Made by a program: the position numbers and the translations under genes
Notes under the pieces: generated by a model
Databases searched by the model: none
Told to the model about the DNA's origin: nothing
Seen by the model: only the letters and a program-made list of their open reading frames with translations
Origin: Porphyromonadaceae bacterium UBA7042
Lineage (GTDB): Bacteria > Bacteroidota > Bacteroidia > Bacteroidales > Muribaculaceae
Direction: 5' to 3'
Assembly: GCA_002494015.1 (NCBI GenBank)
Contig: DLAR01000084.1
Span: 19,937 to 83,936 of the forward strand
Length of the DNA: 64,000 bases
In this document: piece after piece, positions 9,510 through 17,648 of the stretch
Position numbering within the stretch: the first letter of the stretch is position 1
How the letters are laid out: each line of letters opens with the position of its first letter

Positions 9510-11087
9510 ATGAAAACAACCAAGATATTATCTCTCGGCCTGATTGCCGCAGCATCGCTGACACTGGGTGCGTGCAGCGACTTTCTCGACGAAAAACCCG
9601 CTACCTCGATAACCGAGGAGCAGATGTATTCTGACCCCGAATATGCCGAGGCGAGCATTATATCGTGCTACAACGGCTGGCGCAGCATGTTTACAGACGC
9701 CCGTGCGTGGCATCTGCTCATCGGCACCGACGAAATCCAGTCGGGCGCGTTTCAGGCACTGAAAGAGGACCAGATGCGTCGTGGCTCCTATGACCGCTAT
9801 GACGCGCTCCTGACATCGGACCTCGGCCCGGTCAGCGACCAGTGGGGCAACCGATGGAAGCCTATCGGCGAGACTGCCAAACTCATCCGCTCGCTGCGCC
9901 CCATCGCTGACACCTCCGAGGAAATCGGTCACAATTACGGCCACGCCTCGTTTATCCGCGGCGGCCTGTATCTCGAACTGGCTATGGTCTACGGACGCCT
10001 TCCCATCCTCGACCTTGACCGAACCGAAGAACTCGGCGGCGCACGCCAGTCGGAAACCGACGTGTGGGCGTTCATCATCAATGACCTGAAAGAGGCTGTG
10101 AAATACCTTCCCGCCACCGCCGAGCCGGGTCGCGGAACAACCTACGCCGCCTACATGCTTCTCGGTTACGCCTACATGTGTGCGCCCGAGTCTACCGGCC
10201 TGCGTGACTTCAAGGCCGCGTCAGAGTGTCTCAAAAAAGTCCTTGACGGTCCGTTCAGCCTCGTTGACTACCGCAATCTCTGGGATTACGATACCCCCAA
10301 TACCTCCGAGTCAATCTTTGAATGGCAATTTTCCAACACTTATCCTGACAACAACATGATTCAGTTCCAGATCGGCTCCCGCGCATGTGCCGCGATGGGT
10401 GGCGACCAGTGTTTCATGAGCGGATATGACCATGCCGTTCCCACCGCGTGGGCCTACAGCGACCTTGCCGACGGCGGAATCTGGGAAGACGGGGATGTGC
10501 GCAAGGAAGAATCGATGCGCTATGACTTCACATGGTTTGACAAGACTCCCGACTATAACAGCATTTCATGGGAGGATATAGGCGAAGACCATGACGAACT
10601 CGCCCCCCACATCAAGAAGTATGAGGATTTCCGCACCGACTCTCACTCGGGACTCGGCCTCAACAACATGTGGTACTCGGGCAAGAACATTCCGTTCCTC
10701 CGTCTCGCCAACGCCATGCTGCTTTATGCCGAGTGCCTTAACGAGCTGGGTCAGACATCTGACGCTGTCGCCATTGTAAACCAAGTGCGCTCCCGCGCTT
10801 GGGACTTCAACCTCCCTGCCGACAAAGCGTGGTCGACCGGCATGTCCAAGGATAAGTTCCGCGAAGAATTGATGACCGAGCGTGTACGCGAGCTTTTCGG
10901 CGAACGCTGGCGCAAATTTGACCTTGTGCGTACCGGCAATTTCGTCAAGCTTGTCGGCGAGCGCAACAAGTGGGCGAAACGATCGGGCACTATTGCCGAA
11001 TATAATAAGGTGTGGCCTATTCCCTTGTCTGAAATCGACCAGAACGAGGACATCTCTCCCGCCGACCAAAATGAAGGCTACCGTTAA
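9510..11087 (+). CDS. RagB/SusD family nutrient-binding lipoprotein
   Basis: The surface lipoprotein lid of the SusC transporter encoded just upstream, 525 residues long. The lipobox LGAC puts the lipidated cysteine at 22, and SDFLDEKP follows as in many SusD proteins. The TPR-like helical scaffold is visible, including the C-terminal ERVRELFGERWRKFDLVRTG block that is diagnostic of the family. No SusE/F-like, hydrolase or regulator gene accompanies this pair, so its substrate is open; such pairs serve glycans or peptides. A strong terminator at 11108 closes the operon. Confidence 0.95.
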   Translation: MKTTKILSLGLIAAASLTLGACSDFLDEKPATSITEEQMYSDPEYAEASIISCYNGWRSMFTDARAWHLLIGTDEIQSGAFQALKEDQMRRGSYDRYDALLTSDLGPVSDQWGNRWKPIGETAKLIRSLRPIADTSEEIGHNYGHASFIRGGLYLELAMVYGRLPILDLDRTEELGGARQSETDVWAFIINDLKEAVKYLPATAEPGRGTTYAAYMLLGYAYMCAPESTGLRDFKAASECLKKVLDGPFSLVDYRNLWDYDTPNTSESIFEWQFSNTYPDNNMIQFQIGSRACAAMGGDQCFMSGYDHAVPTAWAYSDLADGGIWEDGDVRKEESMRYDFTWFDKTPDYNSISWEDIGEDHDELAPHIKKYEDFRTDSHSGLGLNNMWYSGKNIPFLRLANAMLLYAECLNELGQTSDAVAIVNQVRSRAWDFNLPADKAWSTGMSKDKFREELMTERVRELFGERWRKFDLVRTGNFVKLVGERNKWAKRSGTIAEYNKVWPIPLSEIDQNEDISPADQNEGYR

Positions 11088-11107
11088 TAAGAACCTGACT
11101 TGAACAT

Positions 11108-11145
11108 AAGGAGGGATGGCACGATTTGCGCCATCCCTCCTTATT
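11108..11145 (+). terminator. Terminator of the first susC/susD operon
   Basis: AAGGAGGGATGGC pairs with GCCATCCCTCCTT, followed by TTATTGTTGTT. It lies 20 bases after the susD stop codon. Confidence 0.8.
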
Positions 11146-11166
11146 GTTGTTCCGGTATGATGTAAA

Positions 11167-11204
11167 AGCGCGAGGCGCGGCTGAGTTCAGCCGCGCCTCG
11201 CGCT
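11167..11204 (-). terminator. Terminator of tRNA-Pro
   Basis: Two 18-base arms, AGCGCGAGGCGCGGCTGA and its exact complement, lie around a 2-base loop. On the minus strand the stem is followed by TTTT, and it begins 9 bases after the tRNA end. Confidence 0.8.
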
Positions 11205-11212
11205 TAATGATG

Positions 11213-11286
11213 TCGGGGTGACAGGATTCGAACCTGCGACCACCTGGTCCCAAACCAGGTGCGCTACCGGACTGCGCTACGCCCCG
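11213..11286 (-). tRNA. tRNA-Pro (anticodon TGG)
   Basis: A 74-nt cloverleaf on the minus strand beginning CGGGGCG and ending CACCCCGA. The anticodon stem CCTGG/CCAGG encloses TTTGGGA, with anticodon TGG. The T arm has GGTTCGAATCC. The acceptor stem has one C-A mismatch. CCA is not encoded. The promoter is the minus-strand half of the palindrome at 11308-11357. Confidence 0.93.
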
Positions 11287-11307
11287 AATGTTCCTCGTAA
11301 GAACAGT

Positions 11308-11357
11308 GCAAAGGTACACTATTTTTTTCATCTGTGCAAAAAATAGTGTACCTTTGC
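11308..11357. promoter_or_regulatory. Palindromic divergent promoter for tRNA-Pro (-) and the LOG gene (+)
   Basis: Two perfect 20-base arms (11308-11327 and 11338-11357) are inverted around a 10-base centre. Each arm contains a -7 box, TACCTTTG: 11349-11356 on the plus strand and 11309-11316 on the minus strand. On the minus strand a TTTG (11337-11340) sits exactly 20 bases upstream. On the plus strand only TTTT occupies the equivalent position. The plus-strand box ends 6 bases before the ATG of the LOG gene. Confidence 0.75.
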
Positions 11358-11362
11358 AAAAT

Positions 11363-11926
11363 ATGAAACAGGATGAAGCAAAAGGTATAGTGGTTTATTG
11401 CGCCTCCTCGTCCCATATCGACGAAATTTACAAGGAGACGGCGCGGGAAACCGGTCGGCTTATCGCCGAGGCCGGACTTCCGCTTGTTAACGGTGCGGGT
11501 GATACCGGCCTGATGGGGGAATGTATAAGCGGCGCTGTCGGTGCCGGCGGGGATGCCGTGGGCGTTATCCCGCAGTTTATGGCCGACCGAGGGTGGGAGA
11601 GCAAGAAACTCACACGCTGCATAGTCACCCCCGACATGCATTCGCGCAAAAGCACTATGGCTTCGCTCTCAATCGGGGCGATTGCGCTTGCCGGTGGAAT
11701 CGGCACTCTTGACGAGCTTGCCGAAATCATGACATGGAACCAGTTGCGGCTTTACAATCATCCTGTGGTAATAGTCAACACGGCGGGTTATTACAACCCG
11801 CTGCTTGAAATGTTCAATCAGATGAAACGGCAGGGGTTCATGCGCGACGACCGCAATCTCGCCGCAGTCGTTGACACACCCCGCGAAGCTGTCGATTTAA
11901 TACTCTCCGCTGCCCGTGCCCGTTGA
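11363..11926 (+). CDS. LOG/TIGR00730 family nucleoside-monophosphate phosphoribohydrolase
   Basis: A 187-residue Rossmann-fold protein of the TIGR00730 (LOG, 'lysine decarboxylase-like') family, whose characterised members release a base from nucleoside 5'-monophosphates. It opens with the VVYCASSS nucleotide-binding strand and loop. The catalytic region reads AGGIGTLDELAEIMTWNQL, where the family usually has PGGxGTxxE, so a proline is replaced by alanine. The arginine and glutamate positions are kept. The start at ATG 11363 is set by homology (CASSS close to the N-terminus). With a -7 box ending only 6 bases upstream, the mRNA may be leaderless. The next gene overlaps its end by 11 bases. 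Confidence 0.85.
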   Translation: MKQDEAKGIVVYCASSSHIDEIYKETARETGRLIAEAGLPLVNGAGDTGLMGECISGAVGAGGDAVGVIPQFMADRGWESKKLTRCIVTPDMHSRKSTMASLSIGAIALAGGIGTLDELAEIMTWNQLRLYNHPVVIVNTAGYYNPLLEMFNQMKRQGFMRDDRNLAAVVDTPREAVDLILSAARAR

Positions 11927-12752
11927 AATAACCGATTCCGTGATTCTTGATGTCCCCGTGGCCCCTCACCGGATGCCTTGGGAGGTGACAGTGTGCCGTG
12001 AAGCCGAGGCTCCGGTCTCGGTGGCCGAGAAGTCGCGGATGACGGTAGGCAAGATTCCCTACCGCAGCGGCATCGAGCCTGAAGAACGTCCCACGCTCCC
12101 GGGGTATGACTCGGGTATCGCCTGCCTGTTGCTCGGGGTATTCCTTTTGCTGGCATTCAATCTGAACAAGTATTCAACTTATATAAAGACATTTACTCAG
12201 GACCTTTGGTCAGTGCGCCGGCGCGAGAATGTGTTCAATGTCCGCACAATCAACGAGACGCGCGTCCAGATGTCGTTGTTGCTCCTTGTCTGCATCTGCG
12301 AGGGCATTCTTGCCCATGCACTGACGCCCGCGACTCCGTTGTGGGGGCATTTGGGAATGTTTCCGGTCATTTTGATTCTTACATCGGTCGCTGCATTGTA
12401 TTATCTTGCGCAGACGGTCGCTTATCGTCTCGTGGGGTATGTGTTTTCTGACAGGGTGACCTCCCGGCAATGGATTAAAGGATTCAGCGCGTCACAGTCG
12501 TTTCTTGGTCTTGCGCTGACGATTCCCGCATTGCTCGTCCTGTTCAATCCCGGGACAGCTTTTATTGTAGTACCGATTGCGGTTTTTTTGTACTTTACGG
12601 CACGCCTGATATTTATTTGTAAGGGTTTTAGGCTTTTTTACCATAATTTTGACTCGTTGGTTTATTTTATTTTGTACCTTTGCACCCTTGAAATTGTACC
12701 ACTGATTTTATTGGTCAGAGTTTACAAATACATCGCATATTTCCAACAATAA
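11916..12752 (+). CDS. DUF4271 family integral membrane protein
   Basis: A 278-residue membrane protein of DUF4271, a Bacteroidota family without a known reaction. A hydrophilic N-terminus of about 65 residues is followed by roughly six membrane helices (around 70-90, 115-140, 148-172, 190-210, 215-235 and 250-270). The start used is GTG 11916, which overlaps the LOG gene; GTG 11940 is an alternative. The gene lies directly before hemD, a neighbourhood I recall as common in Bacteroidales. A link to haem synthesis would be guesswork. Confidence 0.8.
   Translation: MPVEITDSVILDVPVAPHRMPWEVTVCREAEAPVSVAEKSRMTVGKIPYRSGIEPEERPTLPGYDSGIACLLLGVFLLLAFNLNKYSTYIKTFTQDLWSVRRRENVFNVRTINETRVQMSLLLLVCICEGILAHALTPATPLWGHLGMFPVILILTSVAALYYLAQTVAYRLVGYVFSDRVTSRQWIKGFSASQSFLGLALTIPALLVLFNPGTAFIVVPIAVFLYFTARLIFICKGFRLFYHNFDSLVYFILYLCTLEIVPLILLVRVYKYIAYFQQ
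12675..12682 (+). promoter_or_regulatory. Possible internal promoter for hemD
   Basis: TACCTTTG matches the -7 consensus inside the 3' end of the DUF4271 gene, with TTTG 23 bases upstream (12648-12651). It would place hemD transcription about 80 bases before its GTG. Confidence 0.35.
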
Positions 12753-12767
12753 GTAAAACTGTCGAGC

Positions 12768-13535
12768 GTGAAAGTTAAAAAAGTTTTAGTATCGCAGCCC
12801 AAGCCTTCTTCGGGAAAATCTCCCTACTATGACATTGCCGAGAAATATGGTGTCGAGATTGAGTTCCGTCCTTTTATAAAGGTCGAGGGATTGTCGGCAA
12901 AAGAATTCCGTCAGTCCAAGATTTCAATCTCTGACTTTACAGCCATCATTTTCACGGCGCGCACTGCTATCGATCATTTCTTCAGGCTGTGTGAGGAGAT
13001 GCGGATTAATATTCCCGACACGATGAAATATTTCTGCACCACCGAGTCAATCGCGCTCTATCTTCAGAAATACATCATCTACCGCAAGCGCAAAATTTTC
13101 CATGGTAACAACGGGAAACTTGAAGACCTTCTCCCCTCGTTGATCAAGCACAAGAAAGAGAAATTCCTGTTTGCTGTAAGTGATGTCCACAAGGAAGACA
13201 CAAGCATCCTTGACAAGAACGGCATCAACTATACAAAGGCTGTCATGTATCGCACCGTGTCCAACGATTTTGGCCCCGACGAGCCGTTTGACTACGACAT
13301 GCTGCTGTTCTTCAGCCCTTCGGGCATCGATTCTCTCATGAAGAATTTCCCCGATTTCCAGCAGAACGACATCCGCATAGGATGCTTCGGTGCCACCACC
13401 GCCCAAGCTGTGCGCAACGCCGGTCTGCGTCTCGACATTGAGGCACCTTCAGTAAAAGCACCCTCGATGACCGCCGCCCTTGACAACTTCTTAAAAGAAG
13501 ACTCTGAGGAAGACGGTCAGGGCGGGGAAGAATAA
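12768..13535 (+). CDS. hemD: Uroporphyrinogen-III synthase family protein
   Basis: A 255-residue protein of the HemD family, which cyclises hydroxymethylbilane to uroporphyrinogen III in the cytoplasm. Visible features are the two-lobed HemD pattern: an N-terminal VLVSQPKPSSG, then IIFTARTAIDHFF, and in the second lobe LLFFSPSGIDSLMKNFP and GCFGATTAQAVRNAGL (the equivalent of the family's GxxTA motif). The C-terminus is acidic (EDSEEDGQGGEE). The start is GTG at 12768, fixed by the conserved VKVKKVLVSQPK N-terminus. Enzyme activity is inferred from family membership. rnpA follows about 100 bases downstream. Confidence 0.8.
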   Translation: MKVKKVLVSQPKPSSGKSPYYDIAEKYGVEIEFRPFIKVEGLSAKEFRQSKISISDFTAIIFTARTAIDHFFRLCEEMRINIPDTMKYFCTTESIALYLQKYIIYRKRKIFHGNNGKLEDLLPSLIKHKKEKFLFAVSDVHKEDTSILDKNGINYTKAVMYRTVSNDFGPDEPFDYDMLLFFSPSGIDSLMKNFPDFQQNDIRIGCFGATTAQAVRNAGLRLDIEAPSVKAPSMTAALDNFLKEDSEEDGQGGEE

Positions 13536-13570
13536 ATTGTTTCCCCTCCGTAGTCTACATTAAAGTTAAT

Positions 13571-13617
13571 AAAGTCAAGAATAAAGCACTCTTGGCTTTG
13601 TTAACTTTCTTGACTTT
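13571..13617. repeat. 11-bp inverted repeat between hemD and rnpA
   Basis: AAAGTCAAGAA and its exact complement TTCTTGACTTT lie 25 bases apart, flanked by A/T-rich DNA. It could be a weak terminator or attenuator for hemD, or part of the rnpA control region. Confidence 0.5.
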
Positions 13618-13639
13618 ATAAACCCCTTATAAATCCGTA

Positions 13640-14038
13640 ATGTCTTTCAGGCTTTATAAAAAAGAAAAATTGCGCGGCGAGATTACCGTGGCACGCCTCT
13701 TTGACCGCTCGGTCGAGGGGAACTGCTCGGCTCTTGTCTTTCCGTTGCGCGTCGCTTTCAGCCTGAACGACCGCCGCGCTGTCAAGTGCCCTCAGTTTCT
13801 TGTCTCTATCCCCAAGAAACGGCTGCATCATGCCGTTGACCGCGTCAAGATGCGCCGCCGGGTGCGCGAGGCATACCGTCTTAACCGTCACCTCCTGCCG
13901 CCCGACCTGCCGGTTGATATCGCGTTCATATATGTGGCTTCCGAGTTGAAAGACTATGCCGCTGTGGAACGTGCCGTCACCCGTCTCCTCACCAAAATCT
14001 CCCAGACCCTTGCACCCGATTCTAACGACAATCAGTAA
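13640..14038 (+). CDS. rnpA: Ribonuclease P protein component
   Basis: The small basic protein subunit of RNase P, 132 residues, which helps the RNA subunit bind pre-tRNA leaders. The family signature is visible as [11 protein letters not shown] (the RNR motif region, about residues 73-83), preceded by [16 protein letters not shown]. The N-terminal [14 protein letters not shown] is typical of the Bacteroidota form. It overlaps the start of yidD, as in many bacteria where rnpA and yidD are coupled. Here rpmH and yidC are not adjacent. Confidence 0.92.
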   Translation: MSFRLYKKEKLRGEITVARLFDRSVEGNCSALVFPLRVAFSLNDRRAVKCPQFLVSIPKKRLHHAVDRVKMRRRVREAYRLNRHLLPPDLPVDIAFIYVASELKDYAAVERAVTRLLTKISQTLAPDSNDNQ

Positions 14039-14252
14039 CGTTGCCCGCCAGCTGCTCGTGCTGCCTATAAGGTTTTACAAGCTCTGCATCTCGCCGCTGC
14101 TGCCGCCTGCATGCCGGTTTACACCGTCGTGCAGCACCTATGCGATGGAGGCGATACTGAAACACGGAGTTTTCCGAGGCTCTTGGCTTGCCGTGAAGCG
14201 CATTCTCCGCTGTCATCCGTGGGGAGGCTCGGGATATGACCCTGTGCCATGA
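14010..14252 (+). CDS. yidD: YidD family membrane insertion efficiency factor
   Basis: A small membrane-associated protein of about 80 residues that assists insertion of membrane proteins. The whole family core is visible: [28 protein letters not shown], with the conserved cysteines, followed by [18 protein letters not shown]. The start is uncertain. No ATG lies at the expected place; the TTG at 14010 gives a normal length and overlaps rnpA by 29 bases. The frame is open to an ATG at 13956, but that would add a non-homologous N-terminus. The stop overlaps the tatD start (ATGA). Confidence 0.85.
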   Translation: MHPILTTISNVARQLLVLPIRFYKLCISPLLPPACRFTPSCSTYAMEAILKHGVFRGSWLAVKRILRCHPWGGSGYDPVP

Positions 14253-14842
14253 TTCTCGATATCCATACCCACAGGCCGGCTCCCGGCGCGATTGTGAATG
14301 TTGACCCTGTCGACCCTGTAACCCTCGACCGGCAATATCTTTATTCGGTCGGATTGCACCCGTGGAACAGCGACCGCGTTACCCCGGAGGCTCTCGCCCG
14401 GCTCGACACATTTGCCGCCGACCCTGCCGTCGTCGCTATCGGCGAGACCGGTCTGGACGCATTGCACGGAGCCGCCATTGATTTCCAGCAACACCTATTC
14501 GACCATCACGCCGAGTTGAGCGAGTCGCTCCGCAAGCCTCTCATTATCCATGCTGTCAAGACCTTCCCGCTTGTCATTGCCGCACGTCGCCGCCATAACC
14601 CGGCCATGCCGTGGATTATCCACGGGTTTCGTGGAAAGCCGCAACTGGCCGATGAACTTCTGCGCCACGGCTTTTATCTCTCGGTCGGCGCCCGCGTCAA
14701 CCCCGCGTCACTCGCCGTCATCCCCTCCGACCGCCTACTCGCCGAGACCGACGACTCACGCCTGCCCATCTCCGCCATCCTCTCCACCCTCCCGGTGGAT
14801 ATGGAGCAGTACACAACGCTTACCAAGCAGATTTTTGAATAA
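14249..14842 (+). CDS. tatD: TatD family metal-dependent hydrolase (putative DNase)
   Basis: A 197-residue member of the TatD amidohydrolase-like family, characterised elsewhere as a metal-dependent 3'-5' exonuclease. Metal ligands can be traced: HTH at residues 6-8, Glu in AIGETGLD, His in IIHAVK, His in IIHGFRG, and Asp in LAETDDS. It is shorter than the usual 255-265 residues but keeps both ends of the barrel; short forms are known in this group. It is translationally coupled to yidD by a 4-base overlap. The stop codon abuts a hairpin-rich repeat element. Confidence 0.85.
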   Translation: MILDIHTHRPAPGAIVNVDPVDPVTLDRQYLYSVGLHPWNSDRVTPEALARLDTFAADPAVVAIGETGLDALHGAAIDFQQHLFDHHAELSESLRKPLIIHAVKTFPLVIAARRRHNPAMPWIIHGFRGKPQLADELLRHGFYLSVGARVNPASLAVIPSDRLLAETDDSRLPISAILSTLPVDMEQYTTLTKQIFE

Positions 14843-15118
14843 GAGGGTGTTGCAAAACTCGATAATAGCAGCGATATGCAATCTGACAAGATTGCGTCCT
14901 TGAATAGCCGTAGGTTGCCTTGCGTAACCTACGGTAGTTTAACGAATTACACATAAAATCTGTAAAGATTTTTCAATCACGTCGCATCATGAAAAATCTT
15001 TACAGATTTTATTTATTCGATTCATGTTTCCGGGGGTTGCGAAACCGCAACCCCCGGCTATTCAAAGAATAATCCTTACGGATTAAGAGGGGCAAAACTC
15101 GGTTTTGCAACATCCTCT
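14842..15118. repeat. 277-bp hairpin-rich element with terminal inverted repeats
   Basis: Ends AGAGGGTGTTGCAAAAC (14842-14858) and GTTTTGCAACATCCTCT (15102-15118) are inverted repeats with one mismatch. Inside are successive hairpins: GCAATCT/AGATTGC (14878-14895), CCGTAGGTT/AACCTACGG (14908-14934), a perfect 20-bp stem with 16-base loop (14955-15010), CCGGGGGTTGCG/CGCAACCCCCGG (15030-15057), AATCC/GGATT (15071-15084) and GCAAAAC/GTTTTGC (15092-15108). No coding frame is convincing. It resembles a non-autonomous miniature element. From 15119 to 15248 I see nothing else. Confidence 0.85.
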
Positions 15119-15248
15119 AAACTTGTAGTGGCATGGAGAAAAGCAACTGAGATGGATGATGTCAAAAAAGTAGACACCGCTCAGCGTTGACAGTCAGTTA
15201 GTTGCGATAATGGCGCGTTTCGTTTCCGCCGGGGAGGGTTAGAATCTC

Positions 15249-15256
15249 TAACTTTG
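15249..15256 (+). promoter_or_regulatory. -7 box of the ABC permease operon
   Basis: TAACTTTG matches TAnnTTTG. It overlaps a TTG at 15254 that opens the permease frame, so that codon cannot be the start; the ATG at 15278 is 21 bases downstream. Confidence 0.6.
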
Positions 15257-15277
15257 TGGAGTAAAATCGTGACTGTT

Positions 15278-17596
15278 ATGAAGCAATTGAACTATCTTCT
15301 CAGAATGCTGTGGTGGAACCGCGGCGACACGCTTGTCAAAATGCTGTCTGTCGGACTCGGGATGGCAGTCAGCGCGTTCCTCTTTGTGCGCGTGGCCTAC
15401 GATCAGAGTTTCGACACCTGTTTCAAGGACTATGACAACATCATGCAGCTGTGGATGGAGTATGAACTTGACGGCAAGAAACTCGGCCGACAGGAGCATT
15501 GTGTCGGAAAACTTGGCGGGGGAGTGGCCGATGCAATCCCTGACATGGTGGAGGCGGGAAGTGCCACGCGCAATATCGGGTCGCTGTTCCGCGACCATCG
15601 CGAGTTGTCGAGGCCGGTGCTGACCGCCGAGCGGGATATATTTGATATTCTCGGCATAGAGATGCTACAAGGGGATTTAAAAGAATTTGACAACCCCGAG
15701 AGCATATATATCAGCGACCGGCTGGCCGACGAGGCGTTTGGCAACGAGAATCCCGTCGGGCAGAAACTGTTGCTACAGAACTCCTATGAAGTCACCGTGC
15801 GCGGTGTTTACAAGGGATGGGGCGATGAGTCCACCATTTCTGACGGCGCGATTTTCTCGTTCAAGGCACTCTGCCGCATCAATGGTTTTGAACCAAACTG
15901 GATGGGAGGGGACTCTTGGGCCACCTATATCCGCGTCAAGCCCGGGACCGATCTTGGCGAGCTCAACCGCCGCATCCATGAAGTGGTAAAACAGAATGTC
16001 CCCGATACCGTGAATTTCAGCATCGAGGCATGGGCCGAACCCCTGCGCGACACTTATCGTGGATATGACAATATCAAGCAGATTGACATTGTGCTGTCGA
16101 TTCTCGCCGGAGCGATTCTGATAATATCGGCGCTGAACTATGTGCTACTGTCGGTCGCCTCCCTTTCGCGCCGCGCCAAGGCGATAGGTGTCCACAAGTG
16201 CAGCGGGGCAGGCTCGGGCGAGATTTTCGGGCAGTTTCTATGGGAGACCGGCATTATTTTTATTGGTGGAATCGCGGTCATGGCGGCGATATATTTCCTC
16301 GTCCGCTACTGGGCCGGGAACATGCTGATGTCAGGTGGCGAAACTCTGTGGGGCAGCATGATGTCGGCAGTCTCGTTGAGCCGCCTGTGGGTAGTCGCGG
16401 CTGTTGTGGTTCTTGTCTTTGTCATCGCGGCGATTATTCCGGCGCGCATGTTCAGCTCGATTCCCGTGTCACAGGTATTCCGCCGTGTCACCGAGCATCG
16501 CAACCGATGGAAAAACACGCTGCTTTTTATCGAATTTGCCGGGATTGCCCTTGTCGGGGGACTCTTGGTAGTCGTCGGGCGGCAGTACAGTGTGCTGACC
16601 GATGCCCCTCTCGGCTACAATCCTGAGCGCGTGGTTGTCATCAGCAATTATGCTTCGGAGGAGACACGCGAGAAATTTGTTGATTATTACCGTGCGTTGC
16701 CGTTTGTCGAAGATCTGACGTGGGCCCACGGGTACCCTTCGATGGGTTATAGCGGTGACTTTATCTATGATGGAAGCCGGAAACCGTTGTTCTCCTCCAA
16801 ATATGATTATTTTGCCGACAACTATCTCGGATTCATGGAGATGACGCTTCTCGACGGCAGGATGCCCGAGGCCGGGAGCGAGACCGAGATTGCCGTCAAT
16901 CAAGAATTTTGCAGGCAGATGGGCTGGGATGAGAAAAACGCAATGGGGAAAATCGTTTATACAAGCAACGGCCCATGCACTGTCACAGGGCTTTTGCGCG
17001 ACTTCCGCACGGCGAGCTACTACTTGCCGCAACAGCCTTTTATGGCCCGCATCACCCGTTATCCCGCGTTCATATACTTGAAACTCAAAGAACCGTTTGA
17101 TCAAAACCGTCAGCGGCTCGATGCCGCTATAGCCGAGACATTCCCGGGTGAAAGTATATTTGTGCGCTCGCTGCCCGCAACAATCACCGACGCCTATGCG
17201 GCAATCGCGCTCTTTGAAAAATTTGCCGCAATAGCCGGGTGTGTGCTCTCGTTTATCGCCATTATAGGCATGATGGGGTATCTGCGCGACGAAATCCGTC
17301 GCCGGTCACGCGAAATCGCCATCCGCAAGGTCAACGGGGCCGGTGTCGCCGACATCATCGCGCTCATGGGTGTCAATATAATGAAAATGGCTGTCCCCTC
17401 CGTTATCCTCGGCACTGTGGCCGCGTGGCTTTTCAGCCGCCCGTGGCTGGAGCAGTTTACCGTTACCCTTGACAACATTCCCGGCTGGTTCATGCTGTCG
17501 GCAATGGGTATACTGGCAGTAATACTTCTTCTGACAGTCCTGTTGACCTACCGCGCCGCCGTCGCCAACCCCGTCACCAGTCTAAAAGCCGACTGA
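15278..17596 (+). CDS. ABC transporter permease with two FtsX/MacB-type domains
   Basis: A 772-residue inner-membrane protein, probably part of a MacB-like efflux or lipoprotein-handling ABC system with the ATPase encoded next. One membrane helix near 24-40 is followed by a periplasmic MacB-type domain, an FtsX block of three helices (about 270-395), another helix (about 415-435), a second periplasmic domain, and a final FtsX block (about 655-770) containing RRRSREIAIRKVNGAG, the typical coupling segment. This duplicated layout is common in Bacteroidota. The start was chosen at ATG 15278 because the -7 box precludes the TTG at 15254. Substrate unknown. Confidence 0.88.
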   Translation: MKQLNYLLRMLWWNRGDTLVKMLSVGLGMAVSAFLFVRVAYDQSFDTCFKDYDNIMQLWMEYELDGKKLGRQEHCVGKLGGGVADAIPDMVEAGSATRNIGSLFRDHRELSRPVLTAERDIFDILGIEMLQGDLKEFDNPESIYISDRLADEAFGNENPVGQKLLLQNSYEVTVRGVYKGWGDESTISDGAIFSFKALCRINGFEPNWMGGDSWATYIRVKPGTDLGELNRRIHEVVKQNVPDTVNFSIEAWAEPLRDTYRGYDNIKQIDIVLSILAGAILIISALNYVLLSVASLSRRAKAIGVHKCSGAGSGEIFGQFLWETGIIFIGGIAVMAAIYFLVRYWAGNMLMSGGETLWGSMMSAVSLSRLWVVAAVVVLVFVIAAIIPARMFSSIPVSQVFRRVTEHRNRWKNTLLFIEFAGIALVGGLLVVVGRQYSVLTDAPLGYNPERVVVISNYASEETREKFVDYYRALPFVEDLTWAHGYPSMGYSGDFIYDGSRKPLFSSKYDYFADNYLGFMEMTLLDGRMPEAGSETEIAVNQEFCRQMGWDEKNAMGKIVYTSNGPCTVTGLLRDFRTASYYLPQQPFMARITRYPAFIYLKLKEPFDQNRQRLDAAIAETFPGESIFVRSLPATITDAYAAIALFEKFAAIAGCVLSFIAIIGMMGYLRDEIRRRSREIAIRKVNGAGVADIIALMGVNIMKMAVPSVILGTVAAWLFSRPWLEQFTVTLDNIPGWFMLSAMGILAVILLLTVLLTYRAAVANPVTSLKAD

Positions 17597-17610
17597 ATCT
17601 GTTATTTTTT

Positions 17611-17645
17611 ATTTGTCATTTGTCATTTGTCATTTGAAATTTGTC
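17611..17645 (+). repeat. ATTTGTC heptamer tandem repeat ahead of the ABC ATPase gene
   Basis: Three perfect ATTTGTC units (17611-17631), one ATTTGAA, and one further ATTTGTC (17639-17645) run up to 3 bases before the ATG at 17649. Similar low-complexity strings occur in other gaps of the window (39730-39770, 47941-47985). Confidence 0.8.
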
Positions 17646-17648
17646 AAC

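Noticed and set aside
15119..15248. Possible riboswitch or leader gene ahead of the ABC permease
   Set aside because: Apart from the repeat element ending at 15118 I could not fold or recognise any known riboswitch pattern here.
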